Positions 37,298 through 47,124 are shown, numbered from the stretch's first letter. The stretch is 64,000 nucleotides of DNA from G963677325 sp963677325 (GCA_963677325.2 CAXXGM010000003.1:124001-188000), one strand, 5' to 3'. Notes: generated from the letters alone by a model not told the origin. Translations and numbers: made by a program.

Positions 37298-40071
37298 AGC
37301 CTTGGTTTCATCACCAGCTCTACAATATCATTCTTAAACATTTCATTGGCCAGTTTCTTGATTTTGTTCGCGTCCAGATGATTGTAGATGTCGGTTGAGT
37401 ACTGGGGAAGAGGTGTATAAACCCCGTTGATGATGTAATTCTTAACCCGGTCCATGATGTAGCTGTTGCTTTTCAGCCTTTCGCTGGCCTCTTTCAGAAA
37501 ATTCTCCTTCGTTTTGTTAAGCTCTGTTTCGGTTACGCCATTCTCCTTGAGATTTTTGATCTCCTGGTAAAGCAGTCCTTTCAGGAAATCGGCCTTTTCC
37601 GGGGCACAGGTGAAATTCATGGAGATTTTATAATTGTTTACCGGCCTGCTGTTTAATGAGCCATTCACACTTACGCCATAGGTACCGCCCTCTTTTTCAC
37701 GGATCGTTTCGACGAAGCGCATCCGAAGAATATATTCTATGGCGTTGAGGTATTCGATATTTTCAGGTACACAGGGATATTTCCCGAAGTAATGGACATA
37801 AACAACTGCTTTCGGGTCCTTCATTTCAACGGTAATCTCCCTTGTTGTCCGGCCTTCTTTCGGTTGAATCTTCTGGTCTTTCCAATTCTCCTTACGGTTA
37901 ATGACAGGGATGGATCCGATGTATTTCTCAATTAAAGGCTTCATTTTCTGAGCATCCACATTCCCGACAAATACAAAGGTGAAGTCGCTTGCATCCTTGA
38001 ACCGGTCGGCCGAAATGGCATAAGCTTTATTAATATCTATCGCATCAAAGAATTCAGGAGTCATTAACCTCACCCGGGGATTGTAATTGCTCATGATCCT
38101 GGAAAGGGTATCCGAGAAGGCTGAATTCGGGTCTGATTTGCGGTATTGCAGAGACATTTTACCCCGGCTTATAACCGATTTCATAGCTGCATCATCGTGA
38201 TGCGGGGCCGTGAAAAGAAGATAAACCATTTGAAGCATCGTTTCCATATCGGCTGTATTGGAACTCCCCGATACCATCTCTTCCAATTCTGAAAAACTTG
38301 TATTGACCCTTGCTACTTTACCTGCAAGATATTTCTTCAGGTCCTGGCTGGAAAAATCCCCCAGGCCGCAGAAGGAATTTACCGCGGGTGCAATCGATCC
38401 GGATGGGATATCTTCGGTTGAGATGAGCGATCCTCCTCCATTGCTGAAAGCCTGCAGCATCACCTCATCCGCTTTGTTGTCGGTGGGTTTAAAATATACT
38501 GTTGCACCGTTTTTGAGTATAAACTGGGTGCCCTGGAAATCTTTGACAGTCTCTTCCTTTATAACCGGTGATCCTTTCAGTTCTTTGGTGATGAGTCTGG
38601 CCGCGATCTCCTTATCCTTATAGGGTTCGATGGTCATCTTCCGCACTTCGGCAAGGGTATTTTTGATCTCCTGTTCAGTCGGCAGTTTAATCCCTTCCTT
38701 CTCCGGTCCCTGGATGATCATCACCCTGTTTTCATCAATCATCCACTTCTTAGGCAAGGCATTGATCTGGGCCATGGTGACGGTCGGCAGATAGCTTTTA
38801 GCAAGTTCGTTCATGTAAGTAACTCCGGGAGACGGCGCTTCTTCCACAAAATGACCGACGTAACCGTATACTAAACTGGAGGAGAAGATTTTATCCCGCT
38901 CTTTGTCAGCTTTCTCATAAGAAGCGAGCGCCTGTTTTTTGGCTCTTTCGAGCTCTGATTCGGTAAACCCGAATCTTTTGACTCTTTCATTTTCGATCAT
39001 TACTGCTTTTAATGAACGAAGAGGGTCATTATTCAAGGCGCTGATGGATATCCTGTATGAACTTTGGTGCTTTGTAAAGCCGCCAAAACCGGAGACGGCG
39101 CCTCTCATCGGGGGATTCTCCTTCTGAAGCATCTCGCTGTACCTCTCTGAAAACATTGAATTATAAAGCGAGTTGAGCATGTTTGACTTCAGATAATCCA
39201 AATCTTTTTTAGGAGGGTCCGGGAACTTGGTGTAAAGGGTCATTTCAATATTTTGCGCCTCTTTATCCGTTGCCGACCCGATCATCAGGTCTTTATTATC
39301 CGGTACCATTATTTTCGGAGTCACTTTCGGATTTTCCCTTTTGGGTTCAGCGCCGAACAGTTTTTCAATTTTGGATTTAATGGCCGCTTCATCAATGTCG
39401 CCTACCACGATGACCGCCTCCAGATCAGGACGGTAGAAATCCTTGTAAAATTTTCTTGCCAAATCAGGATCAAAATGATCAATTACATCCAACGAACCGA
39501 TTACATTGCGGTAGGAATATTTTGAATGGTTATAGAGAACTTTGTTGGTACTGTCGCTCATCCTGCGGCCGGCTCCACCCCGTGTGCGCCACTCCTCGTG
39601 AATGACTCCGCGCTCTTTGTTGATTTCATCTGTTGAAAAAGAGACATTGGCAGCCCATTCATGAAGGATGATCAGCGAAGAATCAATCAGCGATTCTTTT
39701 GTGGTTGGAACATCATTGAGCGTGTAGCAGGTGAGATTTGTACTGGTGAAGGCATTGAGGCCTCCGCCAAAAGATAACCCGTTTTTCTCCATGTAGTTCA
39801 ACAGATTTTTGTCGGGGAAATTTTTCGTACCGTTAAAACTCATGTGCTCGCAAAAATGCGCCAATCCGTTTTGGTTATCTTCTTCATCAATAGCACCGGC
39901 ATTAACCACCAGGTAAAACATGGCCCGCTCTTTGGGAAGGGTATTTTTCTGAATGTAGTATGTTAAACCGTTTTCCATTTTACCGTACAACACCCTGGGA
40001 TTTAACGGTATATCCTGGGCTGATAAAACGATTGCGGCAAAAAAGAAGGGAATTAAGAAGAAGTATTTCAT
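37294..40071 (-). CDS. M16 family zinc peptidase (insulinase-like), secreted
   Basis: A 925-residue periplasmic peptidase with signal peptide (MKYFFLIPFFFAAIVLSAQD). The inverted zinc motif HFCEH is at residues 72-76, with a second glutamate in the following helix (RGVIHEEWRTRGG). The two pairs of M16 domains of the large, pitrilysin-like form are present (second half begins at about 500). Only the first half carries zinc ligands, as is usual. It likely degrades peptides in the periplasm. The last codons lie within a REP-like repeat. Confidence 0.9.
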   Translation of the reverse strand: MKYFFLIPFFFAAIVLSAQDIPLNPRVLYGKMENGLTYYIQKNTLPKERAMFYLVVNAGAIDEEDNQNGLAHFCEHMSFNGTKNFPDKNLLNYMEKNGLSFGGGLNAFTSTNLTCYTLNDVPTTKESLIDSSLIILHEWAANVSFSTDEINKERGVIHEEWRTRGGAGRRMSDSTNKVLYNHSKYSYRNVIGSLDVIDHFDPDLARKFYKDFYRPDLEAVIVVGDIDEAAIKSKIEKLFGAEPKRENPKVTPKIMVPDNKDLMIGSATDKEAQNIEMTLYTKFPDPPKKDLDYLKSNMLNSLYNSMFSERYSEMLQKENPPMRGAVSGFGGFTKHQSSYRISISALNNDPLRSLKAVMIENERVKRFGFTESELERAKKQALASYEKADKERDKIFSSSLVYGYVGHFVEEAPSPGVTYMNELAKSYLPTVTMAQINALPKKWMIDENRVMIIQGPEKEGIKLPTEQEIKNTLAEVRKMTIEPYKDKEIAARLITKELKGSPVIKEETVKDFQGTQFILKNGATVYFKPTDNKADEVMLQAFSNGGGSLISTEDIPSGSIAPAVNSFCGLGDFSSQDLKKYLAGKVARVNTSFSELEEMVSGSSNTADMETMLQMVYLLFTAPHHDDAAMKSVISRGKMSLQYRKSDPNSAFSDTLSRIMSNYNPRVRLMTPEFFDAIDINKAYAISADRFKDASDFTFVFVGNVDAQKMKPLIEKYIGSIPVINRKENWKDQKIQPKEGRTTREITVEMKDPKAVVYVHYFGKYPCVPENIEYLNAIEYILRMRFVETIREKEGGTYGVSVNGSLNSRPVNNYKISMNFTCAPEKADFLKGLLYQEIKNLKENGVTETELNKTKENFLKEASERLKSNSYIMDRVKNYIINGVYTPLPQYSTDIYNHLDANKIKKLANEMFKNDIVELVMKPRL

Positions 40072-40175
40072 TGTTTATATTTAAGTTGTTTATAATTATA
40101 CTGATTAGAATTCCGAAAGATAATCATAATAATTTATTACATATATCATAAGATTTGTTTTTATTAAAATTATTT

Positions 40176-40307
40176 TTGAAGAAAAGGGTTACACTGGAAC
40201 AAGGAGATAAAAAGAAGATATACAGAGAGGATGGGTTTCAGTATAAATCCTATAAAGTCCGGGAAATCCTGAATTACGGTGAACCGATTGCCGTTGAATT
40301 AGTGTAA
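40176..40307 (+). CDS. Possible small protein, 43 aa
   Basis: A frame of 43 codons from TTG 40176: KKRVTLEQGDKKKIYREDGFQ... ending ...GEPIAVELV. Composition is protein-like and strongly charged. No family is recognised. The TTG start overlaps TATTTTTG, which resembles a -7 element, so either the start or the promoter reading is wrong, or this is the end of a decayed gene. It is followed by the hairpin repeat. Confidence 0.3.
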   Translation: MKKRVTLEQGDKKKIYREDGFQYKSYKVREILNYGEPIAVELV

Positions 40308-40313
40308 TTTTTT

Positions 40314-40390
40314 TGTGCAGATCCCATGCCAAAAGGTGGTTTGAAAATTCACACCAGCCTCTCTGAACATCTTTTGTACACGTCATAAGG
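40314..40390. repeat. Dispersed hairpin repeat, copy B
   Basis: The element GCAGATCCC...GCC-AAAGGTG, a hairpin (40335-40355, GGTG...CACC), then GAACATCTTTTGTACAC. It aligns with copy C at 47125-47203 over about 75 bases and with copy A in the hairpin and downstream part. Confidence 0.55.
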
Positions 40391-40401
40391 AGCCGGGAGC
40401 C

Positions 40402-40782
40402 TTATAATTCTTTTTTTGACCTGCTAAGATTCCAAATGGAATTCGCATTGATTATTCCACCTATCGAAAGGCTGGTGACCATAAAAAGAAAAACCACAAG
40501 ATATCGGGGAAGGTCAAGTTCTGATTTCTTTAATAGATCGAATAATGCTGCAAAAATTACAGATACAATGCTTATAACTACCCAAAGTAAACACAGGTAG
40601 ATCATGAAGTTAATTTTACCGGATGACTGTGCCCTTTTTATAAGCTTGCTAAGTGTCTTATCTTCAATTTTCCCTTCCAACACCTTCCCAATCTTTACTT
40701 TTAACTTTTTATTCTGATAGTAAACGAATGCAGCATAGGCTGCCAACAAAGTAATCAGTACTGCATAAGGTATAAAATTCAT
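40402..40782 (-). CDS. Small membrane protein, three predicted helices
   Basis: A 126-residue membrane protein. Helices at about 5-22 (PYAVLITLLAAYAAFVYY), 58-82 (MIYLCLLWVVISIVSVIFAALF) and 92-113 (RYLVVFLFMVTSLSIGGII), with a basic loop between helices 1 and 2 (KKLKVKIGKVLEGKIEDKTLSKLIKRA). No family is recognised. Start ATG 40782 is clean. It is isolated on the minus strand next to an IS element. Confidence 0.6.
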   Translation of the reverse strand: MNFIPYAVLITLLAAYAAFVYYQNKKLKVKIGKVLEGKIEDKTLSKLIKRAQSSGKINFMIYLCLLWVVISIVSVIFAALFDLLKKSELDLPRYLVVFLFMVTSLSIGGIINANSIWNLSRSKKEL

Positions 40783-40870
40783 GGCCTGAATATTAGAGTT
40801 TCATATCTTCGTCATGGTTTAATTTAAATACCAAATATATATAATTTATTATGAAAATATTTACGCATGA

Positions 40871-40957
40871 GTTGTTCGACCCCTCCGGGGCCGAAGACCG
40901 AAGACTATATCTGCCGGGGGTTTGTACCCACGGTTATTTACATTTACTCCCTCCGGG
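40871..40957. repeat. REP-like element used as IS target
   Basis: GC-rich palindromic text (GACCCCTCCGGGGCC at 40880-40894; a second imperfect hairpin CGGGGGTTTGTACCCACG at 40915-40932) in AT-rich surroundings. It continues on the other side of the IS (42396 onward), so the element landed inside it. Confidence 0.5.
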
Positions 40958-42395
40958 CAATGTCATTAAGTTAAGGATTAATTGATAAAAAACAGAGGAC
41001 AAAGATCTTAATTTTGAAGTTGCAACACAAAAATTAAATCCTAAGTCCCCATGTTAGATGCAAATGTAAAAATTATTGAAGAGTTAAAGGCGTTTCTTTC
41101 AATTGTAAACGAATCTCCTGATATTTTAGAAAAGTTTGCTACTCAAAAAAATGCTTTTACAAGGGAAAGAAAACTACCTTTTAATCGTTTAGTTCTATTG
41201 ATTGCCAAATTATGTAAGAAAACCCTCAGCTTTGAAATAGACAATTTTTTTGAGGAGATAAACCTTAACACAAGCTGCACTGTGAGCGCATTTTCGCAAC
41301 AAAGAATGAAACTCGATTCCTTCTTTTTTGAAGTGTGGAACAAGTTTTTGTCTAAACTATTTTACCATTATTATGAGTCAAACGTGAAGCGATGGAAAGG
41401 TTATCGTTTAGTGGCTGCAGACGGGTCCAACATAAGTCTGATAAATAAACCCGCTCTTGAAGAATATTTTGGAGGACAGAGCAATCAGATAGGAACGTTT
41501 GTTCAAGCCAAAGCTTATTACTGTTACGACGTATTGAATGAACTAATATTACATGCGAAAATTGCCCCTTATCGCTTTGGGGAATTAAACATGGCTTATT
41601 CTGCCATTGATTGCCTGGAGGAGGATATGGTGATGATTTATGATCGGAACTTTTGCAATTTCAAAATGGCTGCCTTGCACTTGTGGCAGGAGAAGGAAAT
41701 TAAATTTGTCATAAGGGCCAAGGAAACACAAAATATCATTCGAACTTTTATAAAAAGCGGAGCTCAAAGTGATGTGGTCTATCTTAGAACTACCCCTGCC
41801 GCTATCAAAGGACTTTACAAAAGCGGATATATTGTCAATCGGGACACTCTTTTGAAAGTGAGGCTGGTAAGGGTAGAGTTAGATAATTCTGTTGAAGTGT
41901 TGATGACAAATTTATGGGAAGAAGAAGGTCATTCAAATTCTGAGTTTAAAGAACTATACTTTAGACGATGGGGCGTCGAAACCAATATCTCGGTTCAGAA
42001 AAATATCTTGCAGCTTGAATCCTTCAGTGGTCTTACCCAATATTCGGTATTGCAGGATTTCTATGCAACAGTTTTCATCACCAACTTGCACTCTATTCTT
42101 ATAAAGGAAGCTCAGCAAACCATTGAAAATATGCAGTGTAAAAGGAAATACCCAATGAAAGTAAATCGAAACAAATCATATGGAAAATTGAAGATACATC
42201 TCGTAAGCTTATTCATTATACACGAACCAGCAGACATCCTTCAACTTCTAAACAACCATTTTATAAAAGATCAGATCCCTATAAGAATTAACCGATCATT
42301 CCCGAGAATTATTAAAAATAAGCAGTCTAAATCCAAACACAAAACTTATGCAAATTACAAACCAGCATATTAAAATCCTTAACTTAATGACATTG
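40958..42395 (+). mobile_element. IS4-family insertion sequence, intact
   Basis: A complete insertion element of 1438 bases. Terminal inverted repeats start CAATGTCATTAAGTTAAGG and are perfect over 22 bases (left 40958-40979, right 42374-42395). A 9 bp direct repeat CCCTCCGGG flanks it (40949-40957 and 42396-42404), a typical target duplication. It carries one transposase gene. It sits about 35 bases beyond the 3' end of the blaR1-like gene and has not disrupted a gene. Confidence 0.9.
41051..42373 (+). CDS. IS4-family transposase
   Basis: A 440-residue DDE transposase. Catalytic residues: Asp124 (VAADGSN), Asp197 (MIYDRNF) and Glu309 in the IS4 signature Y-x2-R-x3-E-x6-K (Tyr302, Arg305, Glu309, Lys316). 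The gene spans almost the whole element and is uninterrupted, so the element is likely active. Base composition is more AT-rich than the neighbours, consistent with a recent arrival. Confidence 0.92.
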   Translation: MLDANVKIIEELKAFLSIVNESPDILEKFATQKNAFTRERKLPFNRLVLLIAKLCKKTLSFEIDNFFEEINLNTSCTVSAFSQQRMKLDSFFFEVWNKFLSKLFYHYYESNVKRWKGYRLVAADGSNISLINKPALEEYFGGQSNQIGTFVQAKAYYCYDVLNELILHAKIAPYRFGELNMAYSAIDCLEEDMVMIYDRNFCNFKMAALHLWQEKEIKFVIRAKETQNIIRTFIKSGAQSDVVYLRTTPAAIKGLYKSGYIVNRDTLLKVRLVRVELDNSVEVLMTNLWEEEGHSNSEFKELYFRRWGVETNISVQKNILQLESFSGLTQYSVLQDFYATVFITNLHSILIKEAQQTIENMQCKRKYPMKVNRNKSYGKLKIHLVSLFIIHEPADILQLLNNHFIKDQIPIRINRSFPRIIKNKQSKSKHKTYANYKPAY

Positions 42396-42437
42396 CCCTC
42401 CGGGAGAAGCTCCAAACCCAACAGAATACTGAAAATT

Positions 42438-44267
42438 TTACTGAAGAATAAAATCCATATCAAAATAGCAGGGAACATCAACCGGGCGACCATTCTTTTT
42501 ACCGGGCGACCACTTTGGCATTAAACTGAAAATTCGGGATGCTTCGGCTTCTAATGAAGGACTTTCTAATCCGGGAAGCCCTGAATTCTTAACCTTAACC
42601 TGCTCAATTTTACCGCTCTTGTTAACTGTAAAGTTAATTTTGATTCTTTCTTGTTTTTTGTTCTCTATGGCAGGATAAATTAAATTATCCGCAATAAACT
42701 CCATTAGCTCTTTTTTTTCCCCAATAAATTCAGGTTTTTCATCAATAATGCACTTACTGGGTGCAGAATCCAATTTAGTATCGTATTTAAAGTCACCCAT
42801 TTCGATATGTACCTGACTGTTTTTCGTAGGGAAAATGATTTTTTTAATTGTATTAACTTCTACAACCCCATTTTTCCCTCTTAAACCATATTTTTCAATT
42901 CCAGCTTTACTTGACAGCAAATTTATTGTATAGTAATCATCCAGTTCGTTTACTCTTTTTAGATCGGTAGTAACACTATCCAGAATACAAAGTGGAGTTT
43001 TTCCCGAGTTTTTGGGCACTATAAAACCTTTTCCGAGCGGTTTAGGGGGATCCTTTACATGACCCACTACCTTGACCCGACCCATTAAAAAGACTCCCGG
43101 ATCTAATTTAATCGTCATTGGACTTTTATAATCAGCTTTCAGTTCCTGCCACTTAAATCCATCAACAAAAATCTGAAGGTTTGCCTTGTCTGGTATATCT
43201 TCTAACTTAAATTTCCCTTCTTTATCGGTAAGTGTAGTAATTGTGGTCCCATGAACTCTGATTCCAATTTTAGCCAATGGTTTACCGTCTGAAAAAACAA
43301 CAGTCCCTGTAACGGTGTTGCCTTTTAAATCCTGATGATCGGCTGTTTTGCTGATCGATTCCTGTCTTCCGAAAGTTAATAGCAGCAGGATAATTACAGG
43401 AATAAAAACGGCCACTTTCCAAATCCATGTTGTACTTGTTTTTTGAATGTTCATCATGGTAATTCGTTTTTTAATTTGGAACTGATTAAAACTATTGGCC
43501 AGGGCGAAACGCCCTGATCCGACACTTTTTTGAATGATAAGCAACTGATATTTTTTTGCGTCAATACCTTTATTCAGAAGATGATGATCTGCCTGAAACT
43601 CGTGAATGTCTTTCATGTCACGGATCAGCAGCCAGATGACCGGATTAAACCAGAAAAGGATCTTGACTGTTTCCAAAAACATCAGATCGTAGAAATGATT
43701 TAGCCGGACATGCTCCAACTCGTGGGCCAGTATTACCGAAGAATGGTTTTCATAATCATTGCGGGAAATGAAAATTAAATGAGCGAAGGAAAATGCAGGA
43801 ATGTCCTTCTTCACAATCAAGAGAAGGGATCCTTTTAATTTTATCCTTTCAGCATCTTTGTAAAACTGAATGATCAAAAAGATTCCATGCAACAGCATCA
43901 GCAAAGAGATTAAAACTCCTGCCGCATATACCAATGAAAGTACTTGTATCGTTGTAATTTTCCCTTGTTGTGACGCCGTTTCAGGAACAAGAGCGCTATT
44001 TATTACTGCTGATTTCTCCTGGCCGGGAAGGTTATTCAGTCCGGGTTGATTTTGGGTAAAAAATGGAATGTCCTGAATTTCAACAGGTTTTTGAACAAAG
44101 CCCGGCAGTATCAGTCCGGGAATTGCAAGGGAGCAAACGACGATGATCAGCAAGACCAATCTGTTCACATTAAATAATGCCTCTTTTCGCATCAATAGCC
44201 GAAATGGCAGATAAAGGAGCAGCAGACAGATAGCCGAACTCAGCAGATAAGGAAGAATTTCATTCAT
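42438..44267 (-). CDS. BlaR1/MecR1-type M56 peptidase with TonB-C domain
   Basis: A 609-residue membrane sensor. Membrane helices at about 5-25, 35-55 and 107-135, then the M56 zinc motif HELEH (182-186) facing the cytoplasm, and a fourth helix at about 284-300. The outside part is not a penicillin-binding domain. It has a carboxypeptidase-regulatory-like beta domain (about 320-385), a short TonB-plug-like stretch (about 415-475, RGKNGVVEVNTIK) and a TonB-C-like domain (about 505-609, EFIGEKKELMEFIADNLIYP). It overlaps blaI by 8 bases. Probably cleaves the repressor on an envelope signal. Confidence 0.85.
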   Translation of the reverse strand: MNEILPYLLSSAICLLLLYLPFRLLMRKEALFNVNRLVLLIIVVCSLAIPGLILPGFVQKPVEIQDIPFFTQNQPGLNNLPGQEKSAVINSALVPETASQQGKITTIQVLSLVYAAGVLISLLMLLHGIFLIIQFYKDAERIKLKGSLLLIVKKDIPAFSFAHLIFISRNDYENHSSVILAHELEHVRLNHFYDLMFLETVKILFWFNPVIWLLIRDMKDIHEFQADHHLLNKGIDAKKYQLLIIQKSVGSGRFALANSFNQFQIKKRITMMNIQKTSTTWIWKVAVFIPVIILLLLTFGRQESISKTADHQDLKGNTVTGTVVFSDGKPLAKIGIRVHGTTITTLTDKEGKFKLEDIPDKANLQIFVDGFKWQELKADYKSPMTIKLDPGVFLMGRVKVVGHVKDPPKPLGKGFIVPKNSGKTPLCILDSVTTDLKRVNELDDYYTINLLSSKAGIEKYGLRGKNGVVEVNTIKKIIFPTKNSQVHIEMGDFKYDTKLDSAPSKCIIDEKPEFIGEKKELMEFIADNLIYPAIENKKQERIKINFTVNKSGKIEQVKVKNSGLPGLESPSLEAEASRIFSLMPKWSPGKKNGRPVDVPCYFDMDFILQ

Positions 44268-44634
44268 TTTTCTTGCTTTTAGATTTCTCAGTAAGACGGA
44301 TCAAATCTTTGATTTCCTCAATTGACAACTTCTCTTCTTCCACAAACATCGATACTACTGAAGAATAGGATTTATCGAAGTATTTATTGACAATTTTCTT
44401 CAGCGTATTGCGGCTGAATTCTTCTTTGGAAATGATCGGGGTATAACGATGCGTATTCCCGAATTGCTCATGCGCCAGAAATCCCTTTTCCTCAAGACCG
44501 CGGACAATGGTAGAAACAGTATTGTAGTGCGGCTTGGGATCGGGCAATTCATCAATGACATCCTTCACGTATAAGGCCCCTTTTTCCCAAAAAATGTTCA
44601 TCAGTTCTTCTTCTCTATTGGTCAGATGTTTCAT
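44260..44634 (-). CDS. BlaI/MecI-type transcriptional repressor
   Basis: A 124-residue winged-helix repressor of the BlaI/MecI family (MKHLTNREEELMNIFWEKGALYVKDVIDELPDPKPHYNTVSTIVRGLEEKGFLAHE). ATG 44634 gives the canonical start. The longer frame adds residues encoded by the operator region. It forms a two-gene operon with the M56 sensor and likely represses its own operon through the palindromes upstream. In this lineage such pairs respond to diverse envelope stress, not only beta-lactams. Confidence 0.93.
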   Translation of the reverse strand: MKHLTNREEELMNIFWEKGALYVKDVIDELPDPKPHYNTVSTIVRGLEEKGFLAHEQFGNTHRYTPIISKEEFSRNTLKKIVNKYFDKSYSSVVSMFVEEEKLSIEEIKDLIRLTEKSKSKKNE

Positions 44635-44651
44635 GGTAATATTATTTATAG

Positions 44652-44688
44652 TACAAATGTAACTAAATAATTTAGTTTGCAAACTAAA
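44652..44688 (-). promoter_or_regulatory. BlaI operator and nested palindromes
   Basis: TACAAATGTA (44652-44661) matches the TACA-n2-TGTA operator used by BlaI/MecI repressors. Two overlapping perfect palindromes follow: AACTAAA-TAA-TTTAGTT (44661-44677) and TTTAGTTT-GC-AAACTAAA (44671-44688). They begin 18 bases upstream of blaI. The gap 44635-44959 contains no other feature I can name. Confidence 0.6.
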
Positions 44689-44959
44689 TAGAATAGTTTA
44701 TTTACTGAAAAATGTAGTTTTTGATAGCAAAAGAGGAAAAATGTATTCAGAACACTGAAAGGGCCGTCCAAAAGAGCTCAGAAGAACATTTTATTTGGAA
44801 AGTTAAAAATCTGCCTTTTCTTGGCAGTCATCAAGATTTTATTTTTCTTTATATGATGCTTTTCCAGTAAAGCATTTCGGGGTTTGCTTTTAAGGGGTTT
44901 TATTATCAGAGCGGTTCATTTCCAAATACTTCTTCTGACGGAATTTAAAAACAAAAAAC

Positions 44960-47080
44960 ATGAAACGAGTTATAAAAATTATAATCTTCTTTATTCTTCC
45001 TGCTTTTGTTGTGTTGCTGGCAGTTGCAATGATCGCTTTGCCTTTTGTGGCCAAAGATTATATCAATAAACACGGTAAGGAGTATACAGGACGTCAGTTA
45101 TCTGTCGATCAGGTTAAAATCAATTACCTTACCACGACTTTCAATGTGCTTGGTTTTAAGATGCTTGAAGCCGATGACCGCGAAACCTTCCTTTCTTTCG
45201 ACACGCTTACTGTAGATGTCAATCCTATCCGCCTCTTTTCTTCTGAATTGGAGATCGGGAAATTGCGGCTTGTCAGACCCGAGGTGACCATCACGCGCAA
45301 AGATTCCATCTTTAATTTCGATGATATTATTACCTTTTTAAATTCTAAAAGTAACGAAGATACAGTCAAGACTTCAGAGCCATTTAAATATATCCTTAAA
45401 AATATTTCGCTGGAGAAGGGTAAACTCACCTTCAACGATAAAGGAGTCAATTATACCAATGTCATGACGAACCTTGGTTTTACGCTTCCCTATATCAGTT
45501 ATAACCAGGCTGATATCAATGAGGCCGGGTTGAAATTCTATTTTGAGAACGGAGGTTTTTTCCAGGCAAAAGCTGGTTATAATCAGACCAAAGGAACTTA
45601 TAATGCCGATTTTACAGTTGACAAATTAGATATCTCTCCCCTTTTGCCTTACGTGAAAGACTATTACCGTTTTAAAAGCATGACGGGATTGGTGGAGGGG
45701 AATTTTCATCTGGATGGAAGCCTCAGCCATCCTGATTCCATAAAAATCAGCGGGGATGGGAAAGTTAACGGTTTCCAGGCGAATGATCTTTCAGACCGTA
45801 AAGTTCTGGGTGCACGTTCGGCTGTAGTGACTTTAGATGATTCCTACCCGATGAAATACTTCTTCAGGATGGACAAGGTCACCTTGACCGAACCCTATAT
45901 CTATTGCGAGATGAAGGATTCGACCAATAATTTACTGGGATTAATGGTGGAAACCCCTGATGACGGAGAACCATTTAATTATTATTATAAGATCAATCAT
46001 TTTGTAATCGAGGACGGTCTGGTTGATTTCCGGGACAATTCATACGGCGATCCGTTTGATTATCATTTTGATAAGATATCCTTGTCGGTCGATTCAGTCA
46101 GTTCAACCGCTAAATGGTTAACGGCCTATTCGACCATGCGGCTTAATAAGCGCGGGAACTTAAAGGCGGAGCTGGGTATAAACCCTTCCGATCCGTATGA
46201 ATTGAAAATCAACTATGTTATTACCAATTTCCAGCTGAGTGATCTGAATGTTATTTCGAGGTATTACGTTGGATTCCCATTTGTATTGGGGAATATGTAT
46301 TACAAGGGAAAGACGGTGATCACAGCCAGGCAGCTGATCAGCGAGAATAAACTGATTATCCGCAATGCCAAATTGGGTAAGAAACGCGGAGGTTTGATGA
46401 ATATTCCTTTGAAATTGGCGCTTTATGTCTTAAAAGACGTTCACGGCGATATCACCCTCGATCTTCCGGTTTCAGGCGACTTAAATGACCCAAAGACAAA
46501 AGTTGGCAAATTGGTTTGGCAAGTCTTTAAAAACTTCATTGTGAAGATTGCTGCCTCACCGTTCAGGGCTTTGTCGGGTTTGGTAGGAGTAGATCCGGAT
46601 GAAATCAAGGGTATTGAATTTAATTACGCCGATACAACCCTTACGGATCGTCATTTAAAAAGAATCAGGCTGTTTACGGAACTGGAAAAAAAGAAACCCG
46701 ATATGAAAGTTGAACTGGCCTATTACAATGATCCCGCACTTGAGAAACAGGAGATCGCCGTCGAAGAGGCCGGCAAGCTGTTTACAGCCGCCACCGGGGC
46801 TGATTTCAAAAAAGAGAAAGCCAGGTTTACCTCCTTTCTCGCAGAAAAACTTCAATCGGACACGGTGAGTATGGTTCCGGGAAGCATGAAGCTGATCGGA
46901 AATGCGAAAGTTGATTCCATTCAAAATAGCTTTGTCAAAAAGCGGATCAGGAAAATTGAACAGGCTTTGCGTGCAGCAGACGATTCGACCAGGATCAAGG
47001 TCTTTATACCCGACCCTCAAGCGCCTGAAAACGTGGGAAGCAGGCCGGTATTTGAATTGAAATATTCAATTGAGGAGTGA
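44960..47080 (+). CDS. AsmA-like / DUF748 envelope protein
   Basis: A 706-residue protein with an N-terminal membrane anchor (about 5-28, IIIFFILPAFVVLLAVAMIALPFV) and a long beta-strand-rich periplasmic part of the AsmA/DUF748 type (VDQVKINYLTTTFNVLGFKM, LSFDTLTVDVNPIRLFSSELEIGKLRLVRPEVTI). Such proteins form hydrophobic grooves that move lipids between the membranes. The last 150 residues are helical and charged. Divergent from blaI with a 325-base gap. Function in lipid transport is inferred from the family. Confidence 0.82.
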   Translation: MKRVIKIIIFFILPAFVVLLAVAMIALPFVAKDYINKHGKEYTGRQLSVDQVKINYLTTTFNVLGFKMLEADDRETFLSFDTLTVDVNPIRLFSSELEIGKLRLVRPEVTITRKDSIFNFDDIITFLNSKSNEDTVKTSEPFKYILKNISLEKGKLTFNDKGVNYTNVMTNLGFTLPYISYNQADINEAGLKFYFENGGFFQAKAGYNQTKGTYNADFTVDKLDISPLLPYVKDYYRFKSMTGLVEGNFHLDGSLSHPDSIKISGDGKVNGFQANDLSDRKVLGARSAVVTLDDSYPMKYFFRMDKVTLTEPYIYCEMKDSTNNLLGLMVETPDDGEPFNYYYKINHFVIEDGLVDFRDNSYGDPFDYHFDKISLSVDSVSSTAKWLTAYSTMRLNKRGNLKAELGINPSDPYELKINYVITNFQLSDLNVISRYYVGFPFVLGNMYYKGKTVITARQLISENKLIIRNAKLGKKRGGLMNIPLKLALYVLKDVHGDITLDLPVSGDLNDPKTKVGKLVWQVFKNFIVKIAASPFRALSGLVGVDPDEIKGIEFNYADTTLTDRHLKRIRLFTELEKKKPDMKVELAYYNDPALEKQEIAVEEAGKLFTAATGADFKKEKARFTSFLAEKLQSDTVSMVPGSMKLIGNAKVDSIQNSFVKKRIRKIEQALRAADDSTRIKVFIPDPQAPENVGSRPVFELKYSIEE

Positions 47081-47124
47081 TAGTGCATTGTGCATGGAGC
47101 ATAGAGCTAAATCATAGCGTTATT

